Shown here: piece after piece, positions 1-15,100 of the stretch
Layout of the letters: each line of letters starts with the position of its first letter
Numbering within the stretch: the stretch's first letter is position 1
Origin: Sanderia malayensis
Taxonomy: Eukaryota; Cnidaria; Scyphozoa; Semaeostomeae; Pelagiidae
Assembly (NCBI GenBank): GCA_013076295.1
Contig: RQOL01000742.1
Location: forward strand, 186,001 to 250,000
Direction of reading: 5' to 3'
Length of the DNA: 64,000 nucleotides
Translations under genes and position numbers: made by a program
The notes under the pieces: model-generated
What the model was told of the DNA's origin: nothing
Databases searched by the model: none
What the model saw: the letters and a program-made list of their open reading frames with translations, nothing else

Positions 1-1159
1 TATACACTTTTAGTTACTTTTTCAGTAATATTAACATTCATTCCCACATTTTACACTAATAAAAGATAACACTAATTCCCACAATTTACACTAATAAAAA
101 ACAATTTTTATTTCCGCAGCTTTCAATAATCAAAATTAACATTGAATCCCACAAATTGCGCATGATTCCACGTCAATTCAGCGAGAACATATTGTTATAC
201 ACTTTTAGTTACTTTTTTCAGTAAAATTAAAATTCAATCCCACAATTTACACTAATAAAACATTACACTCATTCCCACAATTTACACCAATAAAAATCAA
301 GTTTTATTCCGGCAACTTACATTAATCAAAATTAACATTCATTCCCACAATTTGCGCATGATTCCACGTCAATTCAGCGAAAACAAATTCTTATACACTT
401 TTAGTTTTTTTTTCAGTAATATTAACATTGATTCCCACAATTTACACTAATAAAAGATAACACTCATTCCCACACTTTACACCAACAAAAATTAACTTTT
501 ATTTCCGCAAATTTCAATAATCATTCCCACAAATTGCGCATGATTTCACGTCAATTCAGCGAGAACAAATTGTTATACACTCTTAGTTACTTTTTTCAGT
601 AAAATTAAAATTCAATCCCACAATTTACACTAATAAAACATTACACTCATTCCCACAATTTACAGCAATAAAAATTAAATTTTATTTCTGCAACTTTCAA
701 TAATCAAAATTAACATTCATTCCCACACTTTGCGCATGATTCCACGTCAATTCAGCGAGAACAAATTGTTATACACTTTTAGTTACTTTTTTCAGTTATA
801 TTAACATACATTCCCACCATTTACACTAATAAAAATTAACTTTTATTCCCGGAACTTACACTAATGAAAATTAACTTTTATTCCCGCAACTTACACTAAT
901 CAAAATTATCTTTTATTCCCGCAACTTACACTAATCAAAATTAGTATTCATTCCCAAAATTACACTTTTAGTTACTTTTTCAGTAATATTAACATTCATT
1001 CCCACAATTTACACGAATAAAAGATAACACTAATTCCCACAATTTACACTAATAAAAATTAATTTTCCCTCCCACAATTTACACCAATAAAATTCAAGTT
1101 TTATTCCCGCAACCTACATTAATCAAAATTAACATTCATTCCCCCAATTTGCGCATGAT

Positions 1160-1895
1160 TCCACGTCAATTCAGCGAAAGCAAATTGTTATACTCTTTTA
1201 GTTACTTTTTCAGTAATATTAACATTCATTCCAACAATTTACACTAATAAAAGATAACACTAATTCCCACAATTTACACTAATAAAATTTACCTATCATT
1301 CCCACAATTTACCCCAATAAAAATCAACTTTTATTCCCGCAACTTACACTAATCAAAATTAGGATTCATCCCCACAATTTGCGCATGATTCATGTCAATT
1401 CAGCGAAAACAAATTGTTATACACATTTAGTTACTTTTTGAGTAATATTAACATTCATTCCTACAATTTATTTAGATTCATTCCCACAATTTGCGCATGA
1501 TTCCACGTCAATTCAGCCACAACAAATTGCTATACACTTTTAGTTACTTTTTTCAGTTATGTTAACATTCATTCCCACAATGTACAATAATAATAGATAA
1601 CACTCATTCCCACAATTTACACTAATAAAAATTAACTTTCATTCCCACAATTTACACCAATAAAAATCAACTTTTATTCCCGCAACTTACACTAATCAAA
1701 AATAACATTGATTCCCACAATTTGCGCATGATTCCACGTCAATTCAGCGAAAGCAAATTGTTATACTGTTTTGGTTACTTTTTCAGTAATATTAACATTC
1801 ATTCCCACAATTTACACTAATAAAAGATAACACGCATTCCCACAATTTACACCAACAAAAATTTACTTTTATTCCCGCAACTTACACTAATCAAA
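1160..1895 (+). repeat. Duplicated satellite segment, copy 1 (offset about 1,572 bp)
   Basis: The order of variant monomers here is repeated at about 2,732-3,470. Shared private markers include TATCATTCCCACAATTTAC after AAATTTACC, TGTACAATAATAATAGATAA (1581 and 3154) and TTATACTGTTTTGGTTAC (1761 and 3332). The offset stays at 1,571-1,573 bp across these markers, so this is one block duplication and not independent monomers. Limits are approximate because both sides are also satellite. Confidence 0.75.
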
Positions 1896-2731
1896 ATTAA
1901 CATTCATTCCTACAAATTGCGCATGATTTCACGTCAATTCAGCGAGAACAAATTGTTATACACTTTTATTTACTTTTTCAGTAATATTAACATTCATTCC
2001 CACAATTTACACGAATAAAAGATAACACTCATTCCCACAATTTTCAATAATAAAAATTAACTTTCATTCCCACAATTTACACCAATAAAAATCAACTTTT
2101 ATTCCCGCAACTTACACCAATCAAAAATAACATTGATTCCCACAATTTGCGCATGATTCCACGTCAATTCAGCGAAAGCAAATTGTTATACTCTTTTGGT
2201 TACTTTTTCAGTAATATTAACATTCATTCCCACAATTTACACTAATAAAAGATAACACGCATTCCCACAATTTACACCAACAAAAATTTACTTTTATTCC
2301 CGCAACTTACACTAATCAAAATTAACATTCATTCCCACAAATTGCGCATGATTTCACGTCAATTCAGCGAGAACAAATTGTTATACACTTTTAGTTACTT
2401 TTTCAGTAATATTAACATTCATTCCCACAATTTACACGAATAAAAGATAACACTAACTCCCACAATTTACACTAATAAAAATTAATTTTCCCTCCCACAA
2501 TTTACACCAATAAAATTCAAGTTTTATTCCCGCAACCTACATTAATCAAAATTAACATTCATGCGCATGATTCCACGTCAATTCAGCGAGATCAAATTGT
2601 TATACACTTTTAGTTACTTTTTCTGTAATATGAACATTCATTCCCACCATTTACACTAATAAAAATTAACTTTTATTCCCGCAACTTACACTAATCAAAA
2701 TTAGTATTCATTCCCACGATTTGCGCATGGT

Positions 2732-3470
2732 TGCACGTCAATTCAGCGAAAGCAAATTGTTATACTCTTTTAGTTACTTTTTCAGTAAAATTAACATTCA
2801 TTCCCAAAATTTACACTAATAAAGGATAACACTAATTCCCAGAATTTACACTAATAAAATTTACCTATCATTCCCACAATTTACACCAATAAAAATCAAC
2901 TTTTATTCCCGCAACTTACACTAATCAAAATTAGGATTCATCCCCACAATTTTCGCATGATTCATGTCAATTCAGCGAAAACAAATTGTTATAGACATTT
3001 AGTTACTTTTTTGAGTAATATTTACATTCATTCCTACAATTTATTTAGATTCATTCCCACAATTTGCGTATGATTCCACGTCAATTCAGCCACAACAAAT
3101 TGCTATACACTTTTAATTACTTTTTTCAGTTATGTTAACATTCATTCCCACAATGTACAATAATAATAGATAACACTCATTCCCACAATTTACACTAATA
3201 AAAATTAACTTTCATTCCCACTTTACACCAATAAAAATCAACTTTTATTCCCGCAACTTACACTAATCAAAAATAACATTGATTCCCACGATTTGCGCAT
3301 GATTCCACGTCAATTCAGCGAAAGCAAATTGTTATACTGTTTTGGTTACTTTTTCAGTAATATTAACATTCATTCCCACAATTTACACTAATAAAAGATA
3401 ACACGCATTCCCACAATTTACACCAACAAAAATTTACTTTTATTCCCGCAACTTACACTAATCAAAATTA
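2732..3470 (+). repeat. Duplicated satellite segment, copy 2 (offset about 1,572 bp)
   Basis: This is the partner of the segment at about 1,160-1,895, with the same run of variant monomers. The copies differ by a few substitutions and short indels and part company after the TTTACTTTTATTCCCGCAAC subunit, where this copy continues as AAAATTAGGATTCA and the other as AAAATTAACATTCA. Confidence 0.72.
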
Positions 3471-6177
3471 GGATTCATCCCAACAATTTGCGCATGATTC
3501 CACGTCAATTCAGCGAGAACAAATTGTTATAGACTTTTAGTTACTTTTTTCAGTAATATTAACATTCATTCCCACAATTTACAATAATAAAGATAACATT
3601 CATTCCCACAATTTATACCAATAAAAATTAACTTTTTTTCCCGAAACTTACACTAATCTAAATTAGGATTCATTCCCACAGTTTGCGCATGCTTCCACGT
3701 CAATGCAGCCAGAACAAATTGTTATACACTTTTAGTTACTTTTTCAGTAATATTAACATTCATTCCCACATTTTACACTAATAAAAAATAACACTCATTC
3801 CCACAATTTACACCAACAAAAATTAACTTTTATTCCCGCAACTTACACTAATCAAAATTAACATTCATTCCCACAAATTGCGCATGATTCCACGTCAATT
3901 CAGCCAGAACAAATTGTTATATACTTTTAGTTACTTTTTTCAGTAATATTAACATTCATTCCAACAATTTACACTAATAAAAGACAACATTCACTCCCAC
4001 AATTTACACCAACAAAAATTGACTTTTATTCCCGCAACTTACACTAATCAAAATTAAAATTCATTCCCACAAATTGCGCATGATTCCACGTCAATTCAGC
4101 CAGATTAAATTGTTATACACTTTTAGTTACTTTTTCTGTAATATGAACATTCATTCCCACCATTTACACTAATAAAAATTAACTTTTATTCCCGCAACTT
4201 ACACTAATCAAAATTAGTATTCATTCCCACGATTTGCGCATGGTTGCACGTCAATTCAGCAAAAGCAAATTGTTATACTCTTTTAGTTACTTTTTCAGTA
4301 ATATTAACATTCATTCCCACAATTTACACTAATAAAAGATAACACTCATTCCCACAATTTACACCAACAAAAATTAACTTTTATTCCCGCAACTTACACT
4401 AATCAAAATTAACATTCATTCCCACAAATTGCGCATGATTTCACGTCAATTAAGCGAGAACAAATTGTTATACACTTTTATTTACTTTTTCAGTAATATT
4501 AATATACATTCCCACCATTTACACTAATAAAAATTAACTTTTATTCCCGCAACTTACAGTAATGAAAATTAACTTTTATTCCCGCAATTTACACTTATCA
4601 AAATTAGTATTCATTCCCACAATTTGCGCATGATTCCATGTCAATTCAGCGAGAACAAATTGCTATACTCTTTTAGTTACTTTTTTCAGTTATGTTAACA
4701 TTCATTCCCACATTTTACACTAATAAAAGATAACACTGATTCCCACAATTTACACCAACAAAAATTAACTTTTATTCCCGCAACTTACACTAATCAAAAT
4801 TAAAATTCATTCCCACAAATTGCGCATGATTCCACGTCAATTCAGCCAGAACAAATTGTTATACACTTTTAGTTACTTTTTCTGTAATATGAACATTCAT
4901 TCCCACCATTTACACTAATAAAAATTAACTTTTATTCCCGCAACTTACACTAATCAAAATTAGTATTCATTCCCACGATTTGCGCATGGTTGCACGTCAA
5001 TTCAGCGAAAGCAAATTGTTATACTCTTTTAGTTACTTTTTCAGTAATATTAACATTCATTCCCACAATTTACACTAATAAAAGATAACACTAATTCCCA
5101 CAATTTACACTAATAAAATTTAACTATCATTCCCACCATTTACACCAATAAAAATCAACTTTTTTTCCCGCAACTTACACTAATCAAAATTAGGATTCAA
5201 CCCCACAATTTGCGCATGATTCCACGTCAATTCAGCCACAACAAATTGCTATACACTTTTAGTTACTTTTTTCAGTTATGTTAACATTCATTCCCACAAT
5301 GTACAATAATAAAAGATAACACACATTCCCACAAATTAAACCAACAAAAATTAACTTTTATTCCCGCAACTTACACTAATCAAAATTAACATTGATTCCC
5401 ACAAATTGCGCATGATTTCACGTCAATTCAGCGAGAACAAATTGTTATACACTTTTAGTTACTTTTTCAGTAATATTAACATTCATTCCCACAATTTACA
5501 CGAATAAAAGATAACACTAATTCCCACAATTTACACTAATAAAAATTAATTTTCCCTCCCACAATTTACACCAATAAAATTCAAGTTTTATTCCCGCAAC
5601 TTACATTAATCAAAATTAACATTCATTCCCACAGTTTGCGCATGTTTCCACGTCAATTCAGCGAGATCAAATTGTTATACACTTTTAGCTACTTTTTTCA
5701 GTTATATTAACATACATTCCCACCATTTACACTAATAAAAATTAACTTTTATTCCCGCAACTTACACTAATGAAAATTAACTTTTATTCCCGCAACTTAC
5801 ACTAATCAAAATTAACTTTTATTCCCGCAACTTACACTAATCAAAATTAGTATTCATTCCAAAAATTTGCGCATGTTTCCACGTCAATGCATCCAGAACA
5901 AATTGTTATACACTTTTAGTTACTTTTTCAGTAATATTAACATTCATTCCCACAATTTATTTAGATTCATTCCCACAATTTGCGAATGATTCCACGTAAA
6001 TTCAGCGAGAACAAATTTTTATTCACTTTTAGTTACTTTTTTCAGTAATATTAACATTCATTCCCACATTTTACACTAATAAAAGATAACACTCATTCCT
6101 ACAATTTACACCAACAAAAATTAACTTTTATTCCCGCAACTTACACTAATCAAAATTAACATTCATTCCCACAAATT

Positions 6178-6372
6178 GCGCATGATTCCACGTCAATTCA
6201 GCGAGAACAAATTGCTATACACTTTTAGTTACTTTTTCAGTAATATTAACATTCATTCCCACAATTTACACTAATAAAAGATAACACTCATTCCCACAAT
6301 TTACACCAACAAAAATTAACTTTTATTCCCGCAACTTACACTAATCAAAATTAACATTCATTCCCACAAATT
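6178..6372 (+). repeat. Representative full 195-bp satellite monomer
   Basis: This copy is a clean example of the monomer. Counting from GCGCAT in the long module to the next GCGCAT gives exactly 195 bp. It contains the long module (CCACGTCA at 6188-6195, the AACAA-A-TTGTT-like dyad region just after, then the T-rich stretch and CAGTAATATTAACATTCA) and three 35-bp subunits in fixed order: the 'AAAGATAACACTCA' type, the 'CCAACAAAAATTAAC' type and the 'CCCGCAACTTACAC' type. About 195 bp is close to a nucleosome repeat length, a size common in satellite DNA; that link is inference. Confidence 0.9.
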
Positions 6373-6762
6373 GCGCATCATTTCACGTCAATTAAGCGAG
6401 AACAAATTGTTATACACTTTTATTTACTTTTTCAGTAATATTAATATACATTCCCACCATTTACACTAATAAAAATTAACTTTTATTCCCGCAACTTACA
6501 GTAATGGAAATTAACTTTTATTCCCGCAATTTACACTAATCAAAATTAGTATTCATTCCCACAATTTGCGCATGATTCCATGTCAATTCAGCGAGAACAA
6601 ATTGCTATACTCTTTTAGTTACTTTTTTCAGTTATGTTAACATTCATTCCCACATTTTACACTAATAAAAGATAACACTCATTCCCACAATTTACACCAA
6701 CAAAAATTAACTTTTATTCCCGCAACTTACACTAATCAAAATTAAAATTCATTCCCACAAAT

Positions 6763-8880
6763 TGCGCATGATTCCACGTCAATTCAGCCAGAACAAATTG
6801 TTATACACTTTTAGTTACTTTTTCTGTAATATGAACATTCATTCCCACCATTTACACTAATAAAAATTAACTTTTCTTCCCGCAACTTACACTAATCAAA
6901 ATTAGTATTCATTCCCACGATTTGCGCATGGTTGCACGTCAATTCAGCGAAAGCAAATTGTTATACTCTTTTAGTTACTTTTTCAGTAATATTAACATTC
7001 ATTCCCACAATTTACACTAATAAAAGATAACACTAATTCCCACAATTTACACTAATAAAATTTAACTATCATTCCCACCATTTACACCAATAAAAATCAA
7101 CTTTTATTCCCGCAACTTACACTAATCAAAATTAGGATTCATCCCCACAATTTGCGCATGATTCATGTCAATTCAGCGAAAACAAATTGTTACACACATT
7201 TAGTTACTTTTTTGAGTAATATTAACGTTCATTCCTACAATTTATTTAGATTCATTCCCACAATTTGCGCATGATTCCACGTCAATTCAGCCACAACAAA
7301 TTGCTATACACTTTTAGTTACTTTTTTCAGTTATGTTAACATTCATTCCCACAATGTACAATAATAAAAGATAACACACATTCCCACAATTTACACTAAT
7401 AAAAATTAACTTTCATTCCCACAATTTACACCAATAAAAATCATCTTTTATTCCCGCAACTTACACTAATCAAAAATAACATTCATTCCCACAATTTGCG
7501 CATGATTCCACGTCAATTCAGCGAAAGCAAATTGTTATAAACTTTTAGTTGCTTGTTTCAGTTATATTAACATTCATTCCCACAATTTGCACCAATAAAA
7601 ACTAACATTTATTCCCGCAACTTACACTAATCAAAATTAGGCTTCATTCCCACAATTTGCGCATGATTCCACGTAAATTCAGCCAGAACAAATTGTTATA
7701 CATTATAGTTACTTTTTTCAGTAATATTAACATTCCTTCCCACTATTTACATTAATAGAAGATAACACTCATTCCCACAATTTACACCAATAAAAATCAA
7801 CTTTTATACCCGCAACTTACACTAATCAAAATTAACATTCATTCCCACAATTTGCGCATGATTCCAAGCCAATTCAGCGAAAACAAATTGTTCTACACTT
7901 TTAGTTACTTTTTTCAGTCATATAAACATGCATTCCCACAATTTACACTAATAAAAACTAACTTTTATTCCCGCAACTTACACTAATCAAAATTAGGATT
8001 CATTCCCACAATTTGCGCATGATTCCACGTAAATTCAGCCAGAACAAATTGTTATACATTATAGTTTCTTTTTTCAGTAATATTAACATTCATTCCCACA
8101 ATTTACAATAATAAAGATAACATTCATTCCCACAATTTATACCAATAAAAATTAACTTTTTTTCCCGAAACTTACACTAATCAAAATTAGGATTCATTCC
8201 CACAGTTTGCGCATGATTCCACGTCAATTCAGCGAAAGCAAATTGTTATACTCTTTTGGTTACTTTTTCAGTAATATTAACATTCATTCCTACAATTTAC
8301 ACTAATAAAAGATAACACTAATTCCCACAATTTACACTAATAAAATTTACCTATCATTCCCACAATTTAAACCAATAAAAATCAACTTTTATTCCCGCAA
8401 CTTACACTAATCAAAATTAGCATTCATCCCCACAATTTGCGCATGATTCATGTCAATTCAGCGAAAACAAATTGTTATACACATTTAGTTACTTTTTTGA
8501 GTAATATTAACATTCATTCCTACAATTTATTTAGATTCATTGCCACAATTTGCGCATGATTCCACGTCAATTCAGCCACAACAAATTGCTATACACTTTT
8601 AGTTGCTTTTTTCAGTTATGTTAACATTCATTCCCACAATGTACAATAATAAAAAATAACACTCATTCCCCCAATTTACACTAATAAAAATTAACTTTCA
8701 TTCCCACAATTTACACCAATAAAAATCAACTTTTATTCCCGCAACTTACACTGATCAAAAATATCATTCATTCCCACAATTTGCGCATGACACCACGTCG
8801 ATTCAGCGAAAACAAATTGTTATAAACTTCTAGTTGCTTGTTTCAGTTACATTAACATTCATTCCCACAATTTGCACCAA
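6763..8880 (+). repeat. Satellite segment duplicated 8,977 bp downstream, copy 1
   Basis: This run of monomers reappears from about 15,740. Exact private markers include CTTTTCTTCCCGCAAC at 6871 and 15848, and ATTGTTATAAACTTTTAGTT at 7531 and 16508, both exactly 8,977 bp apart. The partner region is longer because it has itself undergone a 1,285-bp tandem duplication. Confidence 0.8.
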
Positions 8881-9199
8881 TAAAAATTAATTTTTATTCC
8901 CGCAACTTACACTAATCAAAATTAACATTCATTCCCACAAATTGCGCATGATTCCACGTCAATTCAGCGAGAACAAATTGTTATACACTTTTAGTTACTT
9001 TTTCAGTAATATTAACATTCATTCCCACATTTTACACTAATAAAAGATAACACTCATTCCCACAATTTACAACAACAAAAGTTAACTTTTATTCCCGCAA
9101 CTTACACTAATCAAAATTAACATTCATTCCCACAAATTGCGCATGATTTCACGTCAATTCAGCGAAAACAAATTGTTATGCACTTTTAGTTACTTGTTT

Positions 9200-12100
9200 C
9201 AGTTATATTAACATTCATTCCCACAATTTACACTAATAAAAGATAACACTCATTCCCACAATTTACACCAACAAAAATTAACTTTTATTCCCGCAACTTA
9301 CACTAATCAAAATTAACATTCATTCCCACAAATTGCGCGTGATTCCACGTCAATTCAGCGAGAACAAATTGTTATACACTTTTAGTTACTTTTTCAGTAA
9401 TATTAACATTCATTCCCACATTTTACACTAATGAAAGATAACACTCATTCCCACAATTTACAACAACAAAAGTTAACTTTTATTCCCGCAACTTACACTA
9501 ATCAAAATTAACATTCATTCCCACAAATTGCGCATGATTTCACGTCAATTCAGCGAAAACAAATTGTTATGCACTTTTAGTTACTTGTTTCAGTTATATT
9601 AACATTCATTCCCACAATTTGCACCAATAAAAATTAATTTTTATTCCCGCAACTTACACTAAGCAAGATTAGGATTCATTCCCACAATTTGCGCATGATT
9701 CGATGTCATTTTCAGGGAGAACAAATTGTTATACACTATTAGTTACTTTTTTCAATAATATTAACATTCCTTCCCACTATTTACACTAATAGAAGATAAC
9801 ACTCATTCCCACAATTTACACCGATAAAAATCAACTTTTATACCCGCAACTTACACTAATCAAAATTAACATTCATTCCCACAATTTGCGCATGATTCCA
9901 AGCCAATTCAGCGAAAACAAATTGTTCTACACTTTTAGTTACTTTTTTCAGTCATATAAACATGCATTCCCACAATTTACACTAATAAAAACTAACTTTT
10001 ATTCCCGCAACTTACACTAATCAAAATTAGGATTCATTCCCACAATTTGCGCATGATTCCACGTAAATTCAGCCAGAACAAATTGTTATACATTATAGTT
10101 ACTTTTTTCAGTAAAATTAACATTCAATCCCATAATTTACACTAATAAAAGATTACACTCATTCCCACAATTTACACCAATAAAAAATAACTTTTATTCC
10201 CGCAACTTACACCAATCAAAATTAGGATTCATTCCCACAGTTTGCGCATGATTCCACGTCAATTCAGCCAGAACAAATTGTTATACACTTTTAGTTAATT
10301 TTTCAGTAATATTAACATTCATTCCCACAATTTACACTAATAAAAGATAACACTAATTCCCACAATTTACACTAATAAAATTTACCTATCATTCCCGCAA
10401 TTTACACCAATAAAAATCAACTTTTTTTCCCGCAACTTACACTAATCAAAATTAACATTCATTCCCACAAATTGCGCATGATTCCACGTCAATTCAGCGA
10501 AGAAAAATTCTTATACACTTTTAGATACTTTTTTCAGTTATAATAACATTCATTCCCACAATTTACACCAATAAAAATTAACTTTTATTCCCGCAACTTA
10601 CACTAATAAATTTCAGGATTCATTCCCACAATTTGCGCACGATTCCATGTCAATTCAGCGAGAACAAATTGTTATGCACTTTTAGTTACTTTTTCAGTAA
10701 AATTAACATTCATTCCCACAATTTACACTAACAAAAGATAACACTCATTGCCACAATTTACACCAACAAAAATTTACTTTTATTCCCGCAACTTACACTA
10801 ATCAAAATTAACATTCATTCCCACAAATTGCGCATGATTTCACGTCAATTCAGCGAGAACAAATTGTTATACACTTTTAGTTACTTTTTCAGTAATATTA
10901 ACATTCATTCCCACAATTTACACGAATAAAAGATAACACTAATTCCCACAATTTAAACCAACAAAAATTAACTTTTATTCCCGCAACTTACACTAATCAA
11001 AATTAACATTCATTCCCACAAATTGCGCATGATTTCACGTCAATTCAGCGAGAAAAAATTGTTATACACTTTTAGTTACTTTTTCAGTAATATTAACATT
11101 CATTCCCACAATTTACACGAATAAAAGATAACACTAATTCCCACAATTTACACTAATAAAATTAATTTTCCCTCCCACAATTTACTCCAATAAAATTCAA
11201 GTTTTATTCCCGCAACTTACATTAATAAAAATTAACATTCATTCCCACAATTTGCGCATGTTTCCACGTCAATTCAGCGAGATCAAATTGTTATACACTT
11301 TTAGCTACTTTTTTCAGTTATATTAACATACATTCCCACCATTTACACTAATAAAAATTAACTTTTATTCCCGCAACTTACACTAATGAAAATTAACTTT
11401 TATTCCCGCAACTTACACTAATCAAAATTAATTTTTATTCCCGCAACTTACACTAATCAAAATTAGTATTCATTCCCAAAATTTGCGCATGTTTCCACGT
11501 CAATGCATCCAGAACAAATTGTTATACACTTTTAGTTACTTTTTCAGTAATATTAACATTCATTCCCACAATTTACTTAGATCCGTTCCCACAATTTGCG
11601 AATGATTCCACGTAAATTCAGCGAGAACAAATTTTTATTCACTTTTAGTTACTTTTTTCAGTAATATTAACATTCATTCCCACATTTTACACTAATAAAA
11701 GATAACACTCATTCCCACAATTTACACCAACAAAAATTAACTTTTATTCCCGCAACTTACATTAATCAAAATTAACATTCATTCCCACAAATTGCGCATG
11801 ATTCCACGTCAATTCAGCGAGAACAAATTGTTATACACTTTTAGTTACTTTTTCAGTAATATTAACATTCATTCCCTCAATTTACACTAATAAAAGATAA
11901 CATTCATTCCCACAATTTACACCAACAAAAATTAACTTTTATTCCCGCAACTTACACTAATCAAAATTAACATTCATTCCCACAAATTGCGCATGATTTC
12001 ACGTCAATTAAGCGAGAACAAAATGTTATACACTTTTATTTACTTTTTCAGTAATATTAACATACATTCCCACATTTTACACTAATAAAAGATAACACTC

Positions 12101-15100
12101 ATTCCCACAATTTACACCAACAAAAATTAACTTTTATTCCCGCAACTTACACTAATCAAAATTAACATTCATTCCCACAAATTGCGCATGATTCCACGTC
12201 AATTCAGCGAGAACAAATTGTTATACACTTTTAGTTACTTTTTCAGTAATATTAACATTCATTCCCTCAATTTACACTAATAAAAGATAACACTCATTCC
12301 CACAATTTACACCAACAAAAATTAACTTTTATTCCGCAACTTACACTAATCAAAATTAACTTTTATTCCCGCAACTTACCCTAATCAAAATTAACTTTTA
12401 TTCCCGCAACTTACACTTATCAAAACTAGGATTCATTCCCACAATTTGCGCATGATTCCACGTCAATTCAGCGAGATCAAATTGTTATACACTTTTAGCT
12501 ACTTTTTTCAGTTATATTAACATACATTCCCACCATTTACACTAATAACAATTAACTTTTATTCCCGCAACTTACACTAATCAAAATTAACTTTTATTCC
12601 CGCAACTTACACCAATCAAAATTAGTATTCATTCCCAAAATTTGCGCATGTTTCCACGTCAATGCAGCCAGAACAAATTGTTATACACTTGTAGTTACTT
12701 TTTTCTGTAATATTAACATTGATTCCCACAATTTACACTAATAAAAGACAACATTCACTCGCACAATTTACACCAATAAAAATTAACTTTTTTTCCCGAA
12801 ACATACACTAATCAAAATTAACATTCATTCCCACAAATTGCGCATGATTTCACGTCAATTCAGCGAAAACAAATTGTTATACTCTTTTAGTTACTTTTTT
12901 CAGTAATATTAACATTTTTTCCCGCAACTTACACTAATCAAAATTAACATTCATTCCCACAAATTGCGCATGATTTCACGTCAATTCAGCGAGAACAAAT
13001 TGTTATACACTTTTAGTTACTTTTTCAGTAATATTCACATTAATTCCCACAATTTACACGAATAAAAGATAACACTAATTCCCACAATTTACACTAATAA
13101 AAATTAATTTTCCCTCCCACAATTTACACCAATAAAATTCAAGTTTTATTCCCGCAACTTACATTAATCAAAATTAACATTCATTCCCACAATTTGCGCA
13201 TGTTTCCACGTCAATTCAGCGAGATCAAATTGTTATACACTTTTAGCTACTTTTTTCAGTTATATTAACATACATTCCCACCATTTACACTAATAAAAAT
13301 TAACTTTTATTCCCGCAACTTACACTAATGAAAATTAACTTTTATTCCCGCAACTTACACTAATCAAAATTAACTTTTATTCCCGGAACTTACACTAATC
13401 AAAATTAGTATTCATTCCCAAAATTTGCGCATGTTTCCACGTCAATGCATCCAGAACAAATTGTTATACACTTTTAGTTACTTTTTCAGTAATATTAACA
13501 TTCATTCCCACAATTTATTTAGATTCATTCCCACAATTTGCGAATGATTCCACGTAAATTCAGCGAGAACAAATTTTTATTCCCTTTTAGTTACTTTTTT
13601 CAGTAATATTAACATTCATTCCCACATTTTACACTAATAAAAGATAACACTCATCCCCACAATTTACACCAACAAAAATTAACTTTTATTCCCGCAACTT
13701 ACACTAATCAAAATTAACATTCATTCCCACAAATTGCGCATGATTCCACGTCAATTCAGCGAGAACAAATTGTTATACACTTTTAGTTACTTTTTCAGTA
13801 ATATTAACATTCATTCCCACAATTTACACTAATAAAAGATAACACTCATTCCCACAATTTACACCAACAAAAATTAACTTTTATTCCCGCAACTTACACT
13901 AATCAAAATTAACATTCATTCCCACAAATTGCGCATGATTTCACGTCAATTAAGCGAGAACAAATTGTTATACACTTTTATTTACTTTTTCAGTAATATT
14001 AAGATACATTCCCACCATTTACACTAATAAAAATTAACTTTTATTCCCGCAACTTACAGTAATGAAAATTAACTTTTATTCCCGCAATTTACACTAATCA
14101 AAATTAGTATTCATTCCCACAATTTGCGCATGATTCCATGTCAATTCAGCGAGAACAAATTGCTATACTCTTTTAGTTACTTTTTCAGTAATATTAACAT
14201 TCATTCCCACAATTTACAATAAAAAAAGATAGCACTCTTTCCCACAATTTACACTAATAAAAATTAACTTTCATTCACACAATTTACACCAATAAAAATC
14301 AACTTTTGTTCCCGCAACTTACACTAATCAAAATTAACATTCATTCCCACCAATTGCGCATGATTCCACGTCAATTCAGCGAGAACAAATTGTTATACAC
14401 TTTTAGTTACTTTTTCAGTAATATTAACATTCATTCCCATATTTTACACTAATAATAGATAACACTCATTCCCACAATTTACACCAACAAAAATTAACTT
14501 TTATTCCCGCAACTCACACTAATCAAAATTAACATTCATTCCCACAAATTGCGCATGATTCCACGTCAATTCAGCCAGAACAAATTGTTATACACTTTTA
14601 GTTACTTTTTCAGTAATATTAACATTCATTCCCACAATTTACACTAATAAAAGATAACACTCATTCCCACAATTTACACCAACAAAAATTAACTTTTATT
14701 CCCGCAACTTACACTAATGAAAATTAACTTTTATTCCCGCAACTTACACTAATCAAAATTAACTTTTATTCCCGCAACTTACACTAATCAAAATTAGTAT
14801 TCATTCCCAAAATTTGCGCATGTTTCCACGTCAATGCAGCCAGAACAAATTGTTATACATTTTTAGTTACTTTTTTCAGTAATATTAACATTCATTCCCA
14901 CAATTTATTTAGATTCATTCCCACAATTTGCGCATGATTCCACGTCAATTCAGCGAAAACAAATTGCTATACTCTTTTAGTTACTTTTTTCAGTAATATG
15001 AACATTCATTCCCACCATTTACACTAATCAAAATTAACTTTTATTCTGCAACTTACACTAATCAAAATTAACTTTTATTCCCGCAACCTACACTAATCAA

